A stretch of DNA of 63,183 nucleotides from Listeria cornellensis FSL F6-0969 (GTDB lineage Bacteria > Bacillota > Bacilli > Lactobacillales > Listeriaceae), in contig NZ_AODE01000026.1 in the NCBI RefSeq assembly GCF_000525855.1, positions 1 through 63,183 of the forward strand, given 5' to 3'. Below, piece by piece: positions 1-10,226 of this stretch (within the stretch, counting starts at the first letter, position 1; the number at the start of each line of letters is the position of its first letter). The notes under the pieces are model-generated. The model searched no databases. It was not told the DNA's origin and worked only from the letters and a program-made list of their open reading frames with translations. The position numbers and the translations under genes are program-made.

Positions 1-1850
1 TCTGCTTTTTTTCGTTGGATCTGTTACTTTTGTCGATTAAAGCTTGCGCTGCATCGATTTCTGCTTGTGTTAATCCTGTTTTCGCATCACCAGTTGGATC
101 TTGGTTTGCAAATAGAGCATTTACTGCTGCACGTGCTTTATCTTGTGCTGCTTGTTCCGCTGACTTGTCTGCATCTAGTTTCGCTTGTGCTTTATCTAAA
201 TCTGCTTGTAGTGCTGCTTTTTTCGCTGGATCTGTTACTTTGTCGATTAAAACTTGTGCTGCATCAATCTCAGCTTGTGTTAATCCTGTTTTCAGATCAC
301 CAGTTGGATTTTGGCCCGCAAACAAGTTGTTTACTGCTTCGCGTGCTTTATCTTGTGCTGCCTTATCCGCATCTAGTTGTGCTTGCGCTTTATTTAACTC
401 TGCTTGTAGTTCTGCTTTTTTCGCTGGATCTGTTACTTTGTCGATTAAAGCTTGCGCTGCATCGATTTCTGCTTGTGTTAATCCTGTTTTCGCATCACCA
501 GTTGGATCTTGGTTTGCAAACAAGTTGTTTACTGCTTCTTGTGCTTTGTTTTGTGCTGCTAATTCTGCTGCATTTGCTGCATCTAGTTGGTCTTGTGCTT
601 TATTTAATTCTGCTTGTAACGCTGCTTTTTTCGCTGGATCTGTTACTTTGTCGATTAAAGCTTGCGCCGCGTCGATTTCTGCTTGTGTTAATCCTGTTTT
701 CGCATCGCCAGTTGGATTTTGGCCCGCAAACAAGTTGTTTACTGCTTCTTGTGCTTTGTTTTGTGCTGCTAATTCTGCTACATTTGCTGCATCTAGTTGG
801 TCTTGTGCTTTATTTAATTCTGCTTGTAACGCTGCTTTTTTCGCTGGATCTGTTACTTTGTCGATTAAAGCTTGCGCCGCGTCGATTTCTGCTTGTGTTA
901 ATCCTGTTTTCGCATCACCAGTTGGATCTTGGTTTGCAAACAAGTTGTTTACTGCTTCTTGTGCTTTGTTTTGTGCTGCTAATTCTGCTGCATTTGCTGC
1001 ATCTAGTTGGTCTTGTGCTTTATTTAAGTCTGCTTGTAATGCTGCTTTTTTCGTTGGATCTGTTACTTTGTCGATTAAAACTTGTGCTGCATCAATCTCA
1101 GCTTGTGTTAATCCTGTTTTTGCATCACCAGTTGGATCTTGGTTTGCAAATAGAGCATTTACTGCTGCACGTGCTTTATCTTGTGCTGCTTGTTCTGCTG
1201 ACTTGTCTGCATCTAGTTTCGCTTGCGCTTTATCTAAATCTGCTTGTAGTGCTGCTTTTTTCGCTGGATCTGTTACTTTGTCGATTAAAACTTGTGCTGC
1301 ATCAATCTCAGCTTGTGTTAATCCTGTTTTTGCATCACCAGTTGGATCTTGATTCGCGAATAAGTTATTTACTGCTTCGCGTGCTTTGTTTTGTGCATCT
1401 AATTCTGCTGCATTCGCTGCATCTAGTTGTTGTTGCGCTTTATTTAAATCTGCTTGTAGTTCTGCTTTTTTCGTTGGATCTGTTACTTCGTCGATCAAAG
1501 CTTGCGCCGCGTCGATTTCAGCTTGCGTTAATCCTGTTTTTGCATCGCCAGTTGGGTTTTTACCCGCAAACAAATCGTTTACTGCTGCGCGTGCTTTATC
1601 TTGTGCTGCTTTTTCGATTGCTGCTTTTTCAGCTGCTATAAGTGCATCTACTTGTTGTTGCGCCTTATCTATATCAGCTTGCAATGCCGCCTTTGTTTTA
1701 GGATCAGTTACTTCATCCACCAAAACTTGTGCTGCATCAATTTCAGCTTGTGTTAATCCTGTTTTTGCATCGTTTGCTGGATTTTGGCTAGTAAACAAGT
1801 TGTTCACCGCTACACGTGCCTTATCCTCAGCTTCGATTTGCTTAGGATCT
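1..1850 (-). repeat. Tandem coding repeat, nine copies of ~210 bp (70 aa)
   Basis: A marker motif (encoding GLTQAEIDAAQ) recurs at 61, 271, 469, 679, 889, 1099, 1309, 1519 and 1744. The spacings are 210, 198, 210, 210, 210, 210, 210 and 225 bp. Inner copies are nearly identical and the outermost ones (right side) are more diverged, as expected for recent internal duplication. The array continues off the left edge. Confidence 0.92.
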
Positions 1851-3083
1851 TTTACAAAATAACCACCTTCGATACGGCCGATTTTACTAGTATCAAAGTT
1901 TGTCTTGATATCCGCATTGTCGGTAACAAGATTCGTTTGTTTTGGCCCTGCATACCCACTTAATGTGAATTTAGTTTCTAGAGGTCCTTGGTATGAAAAC
2001 TTTGGTTCCTCAAGTGTCGTCTTGGCACGTTCCCATGTGCTAATTCCAATAGTAGAATTGATAACCATTGTTGTCGCAGCAGCTTCACTACCTAACGCTC
2101 CATTTCTTGTGTTAGTAATAGAGAAATTGGCACCCTCTTCAATAACTAATTCTTTACCTGTCGTCAAAGTAGAAGAACTTCCTTGTGACTTGGCGATCAA
2201 TGTTGCTCCACTTTTCACAAAAAGAGAACTATTATAGAACATTGCTCCCTGTACACTAGTAGATGTCGAAACAAGATCTAAAGTCGCACCCGAATTTATT
2301 GTTGTAGTACTTGCGTCATATGTCGCAATAGCATCGTTATTTGAAGTTGCTTGGACATAACCATTATTGGTGAAATTAACTTTATCCAATCTAATAGCTT
2401 GTCCTGTAGTAGAACTTACTACTAGTTTAGCGTCTTTTGCGACAGTTAGGACACTGCCACTTGCTGTGTGAAGTGCACCACGAGTTCTAGCAGTTCCTCC
2501 ACCGGTGATAGTAACATCTGCGCCACTTTCGACAGCAATATTTTTCGCCCACACATTGTAGTTGGTATTACCGCTAAGTTGCGTAATGTTGTTAGTACCT
2601 TGGAATATGATAGATCCAGCATCTAGACTTGCAAATGCTCTGTTACCTTCACCGGTTACATTATTAATCGTATGCGTTCCAGCTATAGTACGCCATAAGA
2701 AGCCGCTCGTACCACTGTTTTTGATTGTGATATTATTTATTGACGTTGTTGCATTTGCTTTGGTCACACGAATGTTTCTAGTATTCATATCAAGAGAATA
2801 ACCTTCACCATGAATATTTTTCTCATCAACTGCTATACTAAAATCCGCGCCTTCCATTTTTAAATCTGCTTGTAGATAGATATCTGTTGTTGTTGTATTC
2901 TGAAGCTCTGACTTAAACGTAGCCCAGTCGCTCACGTAAACACCTACTGCATCCACGCTTGGATTAGTAATCCCCTCATTAGCTAGTGAACTAACTGGCA
3001 AAGTACTAATACTTGTTAGCACCATTGCACTCGCTAAAAATAATTTTAACGACTTATTTAACATTTTTGATTTTTTTTGACAT
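1..3083 (-). CDS. Secreted repeat-rich adhesin-like surface protein, C-terminus outside window
   Basis: Open on the minus strand from an ATG at 3083 (RBS GGGAG) to the left edge. The first ~35 residues form a signal peptide: MSKKSKMLNKSLKLFLASAM, a hydrophobic core, then VSSLANE. Joining the ATG to the rest requires the T8 run at 3071-3078 to be seven; otherwise translation would start at the ATG at 3064. Residues ~40-400 are a Thr/Asn/Gly-rich beta-repeat region like the parallel-beta-helix adhesive domains of Listeria surface proteins. After that come nine ~70-residue repeats (VNxLFANQDPTGDAKTGLTQ, then DKVTDPxKKAALQADLDKAQ) that resemble the Cry1Ac D-VI-related repeats of Listeria and Enterococcus cell-wall proteins. 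A C-terminal anchor would lie left of the window. Function is inferred: adhesion or a surface stalk. Confidence 0.8.
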
Positions 3084-3184
3084 TTCGATTTTCTCCCTTC
3101 AAACTCTTCTATATCTTGTAACCCATCGTATTATTAGATACTATCCTCCATATAAGATTTAAGTTTTTTATGGGGTGGGAAAAC

Positions 3185-3851
3185 TTATAAACCCGAAGTA
3201 ACTGTTTCAAAAAGCAGTACTCGATTACCATCTGTCTGTACTATTTGATGTGTTTTTTCTAATTCTTTTAACTTACTTTTAGCCGTCCGTGGCGTAATCT
3301 GACAACATTTTGCGAGTAACGTATAGTTCACAAATTTAGGAATACAATATCCGTCTTTGTTTTTTTTGGGAAAGCTTATGAATAATCTCTATTATTCTCT
3401 CATCACTATTTTTAGTTAACATTTCGGAATATTGAAAAAAATTTTGTTCTAAACGCTTCATACTATCAATTAAAAGATCTGGGAAAAATGGATGTTTCGA
3501 TATTTCTTCTAACACGGTTTGTGCATCATAGATTTCTAACGTAACATCCCCAATCGCTATATATTCATAGTTATTTGGTTGAAACACATTATGGAAAACA
3601 CAATCATCTTTTGTCCATATCGCATTAATTGTATCTTTATCATTTTTTGTATTAGTAATCTGTTGCAGAAGTTTCCCTTCTATTATATGAATTATTTTTC
3701 CAGAATTACCTAAAAATGAATTCTGACCATGTTCCAATACTTTCACGTCATAACAGTTTTTATATCTTCGTTTCCAATTCGACTTCTTTAATAATGTTGC
3801 TAATAAATTGGGCTCTCTTAGTAACAGCTCGTGGACTGTAAGGAAATCCAT
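3185..3851 (-). CDS. PrfA/Crp-Fnr-like transcriptional regulator (frameshifted at an A8 run)
   Basis: The first 170 residues show a cyclic-nucleotide-binding-like beta-roll (HIIEGKLLQQ, YIAIGDVTLEIYDAQTVLEE) followed by the dimer helix. The frame then stops, but reading the run at 3360-3367 as seven bases gives an uninterrupted winged helix (VNYTLLAKCCQITPRTAKSK, then LKELEKTHQIVQTDGNRVLL) ending at 3185. The total is ~221 aa, close to PrfA-family length. It lies 3' of the adhesin gene region on the same strand and is divergent from the Mga-like gene. The break is probably a sequence error; phase variation is the alternative. Confidence 0.75.
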
Positions 3852-4239
3852 CTTCGTAACCTCCCTCTTCTTGAACTACTTAACTAGTATATAATTTCAT
3901 AATGTGAACTAGTAGTGCGTTAAAAGCGCTTTTTTCATGAAGAATATTTCTTTTTTCATAGGAATTTTCCTTCCTCCTGCCATTGCACGTACGTGTGCCT
4001 AAGCGAAATCCTATTTCTATACTTTTGTCTAAACGGTGAATTTTCTCTTTCACGTTATACCTCATGATAGCATCACAATTAGCCGAATCTCCGTGTATTC
4101 CAGAAAAATTATCATTTTAGCGACATCTTTGGAAATTACTTATTCTTTGCTTTTTGATTCTGATTGGACTTATAATTGATGAAATCATGCAAAAGATTAT
4201 CCGATAAATTTTTATTCGATACAAAGGAGTGACTAGCTT
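3852..4239. other. Intergenic region between divergent regulators
   Basis: 388 bp separating the Crp/PrfA-like gene (leftward) from the Mga-like gene (rightward). It is AT-rich, with TATA-type motifs near 3890 and a good RBS (AAAGGAGTG) before 4240. A short minus-strand open frame here (3880-4065) has no RBS and no recognisable composition, so I do not call it. No RNA gene was recognised. Confidence 0.5.
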
Positions 4240-5681
4240 ATGAAAAAAAATATTGACGAAATCAGACTACAGACAATTACGTTTACTTAGTTTACTCTTC
4301 TTTAAAAATGAGCTTGTTTCAAAAGTAGATGCCGCAGACTACTTAGAGATAAACAAATTAACATTGAACAAAGATATTGCTTCTATAAACAACCTGTTCT
4401 CTAAAGATGTGTTAGAAATACAGGTTTTCAAAAATAAATGGATTATTTTATCACGGAACAGGCAAACAAATTTTGCTCTAATCACAGCAAATATGATTTA
4501 TACTAGTCAGGCCTTTCGAATTGCATTATCCACACTAAATGATGCTAAAGAAACGCCTACCAGCTTTGCCAATAAGGAGTTTATAAGTACGTCGCTAGTC
4601 TATAACAAACTAGAAGAACTAGATAATTTGTTGGCCGAGCATAGATTGATTTTAAACAAAACCCCCATTGAATTTTTAGGTAATGAGTTATATATTAGAT
4701 TTTTTTTATTTTCATATTTTCGACAGAGCTTATCCTTATTCTGGCTGGCTTTTTAATGAGATTCCACTCAGTACTATCTCTATTTATATTCTCAAAATGG
4801 AGCGTTTTATGGGCGTTCACCTATCTCCCATTGCCAAAACCGATTATGCTGTCGCCATAAGTATTCACCTCAAACGAATACAAACTGGCCACCCGCTTGA
4901 TTTAAACGAACAACAGCTACTATACTGGGAACAAATCGTGGACTTTTACGACATCAAAAAAATGGACTTCTCTGACTTAGAATCCATGCTTCCACAAGAA
5001 TTAGCATTAAGTGAGAAATCCATCATATTTCTATCTTTATTTCTTTGCCCTTTCACCTATGCGACAAAAGAATCTTTAGACAAAATTTTAGACTACTACA
5101 AGACATTTCGTCCTATGCGATATAAAGCGGCCCAAGAACTGGTACGTATTTCAGATACAGATGAAAAAGATTTGAAATTTGTAACAGCAAGTTTACTCGG
5201 TTTCTTTGGAAAGTATACGTTTGTTGGGAAATCCGCTTATATTATAGAAATTGAGGAACACGAAAATAGAAATAAAATAAATCGTATCAATAAGCAAAAA
5301 ATAGAACAAAAACTGTTAGAAGTCAGTGGATACGCGGCAGACCTAGACTTTATTCGTGAAAATATGAGTGCCATTTTGCCGTATGTACACGAATTGCTCA
5401 ATATTTCTTCTACATTGAGTCAACAACACGAAAAACTTCACATAAAGATTATTTCTAAGAATGGGTATATGTGGGAAGAGTTGCTAAAATATCAAATTAG
5501 ACAACACTTTTCGACAGAACTTCTCATTTTTTCGGATAATGATTACTCTATTGGTGAGGCAGACTGCGACTTAATTATCACTGATTTTCCGATTATAGAA
5601 AAAAGCCCCGTTGAGATACTAACTTGGAACTCGCCACCAACGGATCTAGATTTTAAAATGTTACGAAACTTTATTAAATAG
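4240..5681 (+). CDS. Mga/AtxA-like PRD-type transcriptional regulator (two homopolymer frameshifts)
   Basis: Starts at ATG 4240, 9 bp after AAAGGAG. Reading the A8 run at 4243-4250 as seven gives MKKILTKSDYRQLRLLSLLF. Reading the T8 run at 4700-4707 as seven joins IEFLGNELYIRFF to YFHIFDRAYPYSGWLF. The merged product is ~480 aa, the usual length for Mga/AtxA proteins. It has an N-terminal HTH (SKVDAADYLEINKLTLNKDI), a Mga-like second HTH, central PRD-like helical regions and an EIIB-like C-terminus (KIISKNGYMWEELLKYQIRQ). It presumably regulates surface or virulence genes; its target is not shown by sequence. A terminator follows at 5693. Confidence 0.8.
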
Positions 5682-5692
5682 TATCTCAACGC

Positions 5693-5732
5693 AAAATAAG
5701 ACCTGTCTCTCACTTCGGACTGGTCTTATTTT
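5693..5732 (+). terminator. Rho-independent terminator after the Mga-like gene
   Basis: Perfect 11-bp stem AAAATAAGACC / GGTCTTATTTT with an 18-nt loop, 12 nt after the stop codon. Confidence 0.85.
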
Positions 5733-5891
5733 GATATGCTTATTACTCCCAATCCAACATTTTCACACTTTTTTTTGTTTTTATATATTTTTTTGGAAAA
5801 TCCTATTTTTGAGAGCTCTGCATGCTAAATTAGATATAGGGACCTGTGCTAAGAACTCAAGATACGCATGGTCAAATATAGGAGGGTTATT

Positions 5892-6503
5892 ATGCAAGCA
5901 TTTTTAACATTTTTACTAGATGATACTATCATGCCAATTAAAAGTGAACTATTACACCTTAATAAGGGTGATAAGCTAGAATTAGATAACACTACCAATC
6001 AATCTCGCTATGTATTTGGCGTTGCTGAAGGAATAGTCGCAGTACACAAAGAAGAGAACATCCTCGATTTTTCAACAACCAGCCACTTTATCGGATTTTA
6101 TACAGATAATGAATCACAAATGCACGGAGAAATATTAACAAAAACCGCAACTGTTTGGAAGTTTGACTTGCGAGATATATTCGCTAAAATATCACTTAGC
6201 AGAAACGGTTTCTTACTATATAACAAGCACGCCATGAGCATACATGACAGCCTAATGAAAAAAATAAGCATCATGAAATTGAATAATCCTAACAGACTGA
6301 TCCTATCTTTGCGATCACTAGTATCACGCTTCGGGGAACCTTCAACAGACCAAGAAGCTCGTAGATTGCCTACATGCTTTACAAAACAAGTACTCTCAAA
6401 TTACACAGGAATCAAATTGTCTAGTCTTACAAGCACTTTAAACAAACTACACGATGAGGGCAAAATCATGTACAGCAGACGAGTCATTCTAGTCTATGCT
6501 TAA
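5892..6503 (+). CDS. Crp/Fnr (PrfA-like) family regulator
   Basis: 203 aa from ATG 5892, chosen because AGGAGGG lies 5 bp upstream; a longer frame starts at 5868 without an RBS. N-terminal beta-roll region (KGDKLELDNTTNQSRYVFGV) and a C-terminal winged helix (FTKQVLSNYTGIKLSSLTST, then LNKLHDEGKIMYSRRVILVY). Listeria carries many such paralogues, so the regulated genes cannot be named. It is a second regulator of this class within 3 kb. Confidence 0.75.
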   Translation: MQAFLTFLLDDTIMPIKSELLHLNKGDKLELDNTTNQSRYVFGVAEGIVAVHKEENILDFSTTSHFIGFYTDNESQMHGEILTKTATVWKFDLRDIFAKISLSRNGFLLYNKHAMSIHDSLMKKISIMKLNNPNRLILSLRSLVSRFGEPSTDQEARRLPTCFTKQVLSNYTGIKLSSLTSTLNKLHDEGKIMYSRRVILVYA

Positions 6504-6559
6504 AAAAAAACACACTAAACTACTTACTACAATTGGCCTAGCGTATTTTGAATTCATCT

Positions 6560-6868
6560 TTATATCGTGATCATATCATACGACCCCGTTTGACGTGTCA
6601 CCACAAGCTCCGACCCACCGCCACCACCTGTGCGCTTCATTTCCCGGTGAAAATCACGATGCTGCTTCATCCAAACTGTGAACTGTTCTTTTGACGCCCA
6701 GCGCGACACATTCATCACCGTCGACTTCCGCGCACCCTCTTTCAACCAAACTTCATATCCTAAAAAGCCATCAAATTCCGCCATCTCTTCCTTGTGATGC
6801 GCTACAGACTGCAACATTTTCTCCTTATTATCCGTTTCAAACTCAATACTCACCGTTTCAATATGCAT
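6560..6868 (-). CDS. Antibiotic-biosynthesis-monooxygenase fold protein, possible heme-degrading monooxygenase
   Basis: 102 aa, from ATG 6868 (GTG 6871 is one codon earlier). The core GFLGYEVWLKEGARKS and SRWASKEQFTVWMKQHRDFH matches the ABM ferredoxin-like dimeric fold of IsdG/HmoB-type enzymes. A perfect Fur-type inverted repeat lies 23 bp upstream (6891-6905), which supports an iron or heme role. A Gly-rich stretch (TGGGGG) near the C-terminus is unusual. The substrate is inferred only. Confidence 0.65.
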   Translation of the reverse strand: MHIETVSIEFETDNKEKMLQSVAHHKEEMAEFDGFLGYEVWLKEGARKSTVMNVSRWASKEQFTVWMKQHRDFHREMKRTGGGGGSELVVTRQTGSYDMITI

Positions 6869-6890
6869 CACGCCACCTGCTCTTTCTCAC

Positions 6891-6905
6891 TGATAATCAT
6901 TATCA
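6891..6905 (-). promoter_or_regulatory. Fur box upstream of the monooxygenase
   Basis: TGATAATCATTATCA is a perfect 7-1-7 inverted repeat identical to the core Gram-positive Fur consensus. It sits just upstream of the minus-strand monooxygenase and implies iron-repressed expression. Confidence 0.85.
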
Positions 6906-7043
6906 GTATCATTTTCTCTATTCTAAATGACAACACTTCTCATTGTCAACTAATCGATACAGCATTTTCTATACAAACCTCTCGAACTACGATAGAATAA
7001 AGAGGAGACGAATCCTAATAAAAGAGATTGGAGTGACCGAAAT

Positions 7044-7685
7044 ATGTTGATTAAAAACCTTTGTATCCCCAAAATCAACTTAACGACCATTACTGAAGAC
7101 GCGACACTCAAAGAAACGCTGGATATTTTAGAAAAAGATGGCTATCGTTGTGTCCCCGTCCTAGACAATAAAGGCGAGAAATTTATCGGTAACATATACA
7201 AAATGCATATTTATCGTCATGCCGCAAACGGAGGTAACTTGTCCGATAATGTGACTAGCCTCATCAAAAATAAAACGAAACACATCGGCATTAATTCCTC
7301 CTTTTTCGAAGTTTTCTTTACGATCAAGGAACTGCCATACATCGCGGTCTTAAATGAGCAAGGCGATTTTTACGGCATTTTAACTCACGGGAAATTGCTC
7401 GGCGTTCTGCAAGACGCTTGGAATATCGATTCCGGAAGCTACGTTCTAACCATCGCAACCGGTGAAGTTCCTGGCTCCCTAACAAAAATCACAAAAATCA
7501 TTGACAAACACACAACAATTGCCAGCCTGATTACGATGGATTCCCAAGTAGAAGACTATATCCGCCGCGTTCTCGTGACGTTGCCAGCTGGCATCACAGA
7601 AGCAGAAAAAGACACGATTGTCGCCAACCTCGAACGAAAAGGCCTACGCGTCATCGAAGTTGAACATTTGAAGCTTAAGAAATAA
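7044..7685 (+). CDS. cbpA: CBS-domain plus ACT-domain protein, CbpA-like
   Basis: 213 aa, RBS GGAGTG before ATG 7044. Residues 1-130 contain two CBS motifs (TLKETLDILEKDGYRCVPVL; PYIAVLNEQGDFYGILTHGK). Residues ~138-210 are an ACT-like domain (GSYVLTIATGEVPGSLTKIT, RRVLVTLPAG). This architecture matches the Listeria c-di-AMP-binding protein CbpA. Ligand binding is known for that family and is not visible here. The symbol is a best match by architecture and gene neighbourhood. Confidence 0.6.
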   Translation: MLIKNLCIPKINLTTITEDATLKETLDILEKDGYRCVPVLDNKGEKFIGNIYKMHIYRHAANGGNLSDNVTSLIKNKTKHIGINSSFFEVFFTIKELPYIAVLNEQGDFYGILTHGKLLGVLQDAWNIDSGSYVLTIATGEVPGSLTKITKIIDKHTTIASLITMDSQVEDYIRRVLVTLPAGITEAEKDTIVANLERKGLRVIEVEHLKLKK

Positions 7686-7759
7686 AGATAATACATACAA
7701 GAAGTCGGGTCAGCAGATTCGGCTTTTTGTGTGCGCAAAAAATTATTTTCCCAAACCCC

Positions 7760-7812
7760 TTGAATATTCCCCGCACTACATCTATAATTATCTTATTGAG
7801 AATAGTTTTCAA
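7760..7812 (+). promoter_or_regulatory. Promoter with Fur box for the siderophore-binding lipoprotein
   Basis: -35 TTGAAT (7760-7765), 17-bp spacer, -10 TATAAT (7783-7788). The imperfect inverted repeat TTGAGAATAGTTTTCAA (7796-7812) overlaps the expected transcription start and matches a 7-1-7 Fur box in most positions. Confidence 0.7.
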
Positions 7813-7829
7813 TTACAGGAGGTTTAAGG

Positions 7830-8750
7830 ATGAAAAAGAAAAAATTAACAGCACTTCTTCTCGTTGTTTTAACATTAGGACTCGTACTTGCAGCATGTGG
7901 TGGTTCAGGCTCTAGCTCTGACGAAGCAAAAACAGAAGATAAAGCGCGCACACTAACAGATGCGTTAGATCGCCAAGTAGTCATACCAGCAACACCGAAG
8001 AAAATCGTGGCCATTCAAAACGCGGGGGAACTTTACGCACTAGACATTAAACCACTTGCCACAACAGAATATTACAAAGGAATCTATCCAGACTTCCTAA
8101 AAGGCGTTGAAAATATCGGTGGCGACAAGCCAAACGTGGAGAAAATCGCTTCACTAAAACCCGATTTAATCATCATTTCCGATTACCAAAAAGACATGTT
8201 GACGAATCTGGAAAAAATTGCGCCCGTTTATGCAACAAAATTCGGCGTGACACCAGATGAGCAACTAACAGATATCGCTAATTTAGTGAATGCGAAAGAA
8301 GCAGAAAAAACATACCAAGCTAAATACGCGAAAGAATCCAAAGAAGCCAAAGCAACACTAAAAGACGCTGGCATCGAAAATCAAAAAGCGGCCGTTATCC
8401 AATTCTGGGGTAAAGAAATCTACATCCATGACCCAATCGTGTTCGACGGTCTATACACAGGAGCAGGTTTCACACCAACAGAAGCAGCTAAAAAGAACAA
8501 AGAAACAAAAGCCATCTCCTCAGAAGCAATTCCAGACTACGTTAGCGATGCCAATCAACTATTCATCCTAACACCAGAAGGCAAATCAACCGATGAACTT
8601 AACACCCTCCTAACAGGAATTTGGAAAGACATCCCCGCAGTCAAAGCAAAACACGTCTACCCTGTTAACAGCGACGAATGGAGCAACTACACAGCACCAT
8701 CAAGAGAATACCAAATGCAAGATGCGATCGACAAAGTAACTAATAAATAA
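7830..8750 (+). CDS. Iron-siderophore (FecB/FepB-type) ABC transporter substrate-binding lipoprotein
   Basis: 306 aa with lipobox LVLAACGG (lipidated Cys at ~residue 23), then a class III periplasmic-binding fold: PKKIVAIQNAGELYALDI, VEKIASLKPDLIIISDYQ and the C-terminal VYPVNSDEWSNYTAPSRE. RBS AGGAGG 6 bp before ATG. Expressed from its own Fur-box promoter. No permease or ATPase gene is adjacent, so it must share a transporter encoded elsewhere. The likely ligand is a ferric siderophore; its identity is unknown. Confidence 0.85.
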   Translation: MKKKKLTALLLVVLTLGLVLAACGGSGSSSDEAKTEDKARTLTDALDRQVVIPATPKKIVAIQNAGELYALDIKPLATTEYYKGIYPDFLKGVENIGGDKPNVEKIASLKPDLIIISDYQKDMLTNLEKIAPVYATKFGVTPDEQLTDIANLVNAKEAEKTYQAKYAKESKEAKATLKDAGIENQKAAVIQFWGKEIYIHDPIVFDGLYTGAGFTPTEAAKKNKETKAISSEAIPDYVSDANQLFILTPEGKSTDELNTLLTGIWKDIPAVKAKHVYPVNSDEWSNYTAPSREYQMQDAIDKVTNK

Positions 8751-8754
8751 AACA

Positions 8755-8793
8755 AAAGGATCAGATGCGCCCCCAAAACGCATCTGATCCTTT
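8755..8793. terminator. Bidirectional terminator between convergent genes
   Basis: Perfect 15-bp stem AAAGGATCAGATGCG / CGCATCTGATCCTTT around a C/A loop, between the lipoprotein and the hydrolase genes. Confidence 0.9.
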
Positions 8794-9961
8794 AATTATT
8801 CAACAACTGATAAATATGATTATTCACCTTGCCAAATGATTTGATATTATTTTGAATGTTTGAAAGCAATACCACAACCGTTTTCCCACTGTGGCTAAAG
8901 CTATTCGACACATTCCAACCACTCAAAACCCCGTGACTATTATAGCTTCCCGGATCAGCATAGAATCCCATTCCATATCCCGAAGCACTGCCCGCCGTGA
9001 ACATCTTCTCGAAACTAGCATCATTAATCAGCTTCCGGTCCGACAATGCTCGATCAAATAAATACATATCCGTCGCCGTCATATACATATCACCACAGCC
9101 ATAAAGTTGCGATAAATCCGGCAAATATGGCGTTTTGTAAGTCCCATCCTTCTGAATACTATATCCAACTGACGGTTTCTTCTCCTTATCAAACGTCGTA
9201 TAAATTCCCGAATGCTTCATCCCCGCAGGCTCGAAAATGTTCTTTTGCACGTATGTCATCAACTTTTCCCCACTCAACTGCTCCACAATAAAAGCTAACA
9301 CGCTATAGTTCGAATCATTATAATCCCATTTTCCCGGCTGACGCTTGATTCCCTGCGCCTCAATATCCTTGATTAAATCCTCCGGTGTAATTTTCCTGTT
9401 TTCCTCAGTATGTCCGACAATGCCTGACGTATGGTTCAGCAAGTTCCGAAGCGTTATGCGATTCCCATTCGGAAAATCCGGCAAATACGTCGCGACCGAA
9501 TCATCCACATTCAGCTTGCCACGCTCTTCCAACTGCAGTATCGCCGTTGCAATCACCGCTTTCTGAGACGACCCGATATAATATACCGTATCCGGCGTAT
9601 TAGCAACATCCGTATCTCGATTCGCCACTTTATACCCCTTATTCAGTACAATCTTGCCCTCACGATACACAAGCGCCGTCCCACTGAAACCGAGACTCTC
9701 TAAATACGCATCAATCGCCGTATTATCCGCAACCGTCGCCGTTTCCTTCTCCACCTGCTTCTTCGGTGCCACCTTCTTTGGCTTTTTAGCAGTTTCCGTA
9801 CTTTTCTTCTCACCCGCATTTTCCAATTCCACCGGCGTTATCCATTTCACAGCCACAAAAACCACGGCCAACAACATGAAAATCAGCCCAATACCAATAT
9901 AAAAATCACGTTTCTTTTTGTTGCGCCGTTTCGAGGAGCGGCTCATTTGCTGATTTGCCAT
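8792..9961 (-). CDS. Membrane-anchored class C beta-lactamase-like / penicillin-binding serine hydrolase
   Basis: 389 aa. A basic N-terminus is followed by one membrane segment (IGLIFMLLAVVFVAVKWI, ~24-41), then a Lys/Glu-rich linker and an extracellular serine-hydrolase domain. The SxxK motif is in YYIGSSQKAVIATAILQL (~130), Tyr-Asn motifs are in WDYNDSNYSVLAF, and HSGK near the C-terminus replaces KTG. This is the FmtA/EstB/PBP4*-type family. The lmo0540-lmo0539 pairing in Listeria places such a gene beside lacD, as here. Substrate unknown: a cell-wall ester or peptide. Confidence 0.8.
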   Translation of the reverse strand: MANQQMSRSSKRRNKKKRDFYIGIGLIFMLLAVVFVAVKWITPVELENAGEKKSTETAKKPKKVAPKKQVEKETATVADNTAIDAYLESLGFSGTALVYREGKIVLNKGYKVANRDTDVANTPDTVYYIGSSQKAVIATAILQLEERGKLNVDDSVATYLPDFPNGNRITLRNLLNHTSGIVGHTEENRKITPEDLIKDIEAQGIKRQPGKWDYNDSNYSVLAFIVEQLSGEKLMTYVQKNIFEPAGMKHSGIYTTFDKEKKPSVGYSIQKDGTYKTPYLPDLSQLYGCGDMYMTATDMYLFDRALSDRKLINDASFEKMFTAGSASGYGMGFYADPGSYNSHGVLSGWNVSNSFSHSGKTVVVLLSNIQNNIKSFGKVNNHIYQLLNN

Positions 9962-10226
9962 GCTTTGTCCTCATTTCCTAGTAAAATTGCTCGCTTCGTC
10001 CCCACGAATTTTTGACACAATACACTTCCCCGATTTGCACAACTCCTACCCAAAATACTAGCCCATTCACGCCCAAAATGCAACCAGATTATCAAATTAT
10101 TTTGTATATAACTATTTTGATGTTAGAATAGACATGCAAGCTCAAATCTAGGTTTGCCCCCCATTTTCTCAGGGTATTGTAATGAGGTGTGCGTTCTAAT
10201 AGAAAAGAAAGAAGGAGATTAGAGTT

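Noticed and set aside
1-1850. CRISPR-like array
   Set aside because: The period is ~210 bp, the repeats are contiguous and coding, and there are no short repeats separated by unique spacers.
15-1862. Long plus-strand open frames across the repeat array
   Set aside because: They are low-complexity antisense shadows of the tandem repeat; the minus-strand frame has a signal peptide and known repeat type.
3880-4065. 61-aa minus-strand open frame
   Set aside because: No RBS, no recognisable composition, and it lies in a divergent promoter region.
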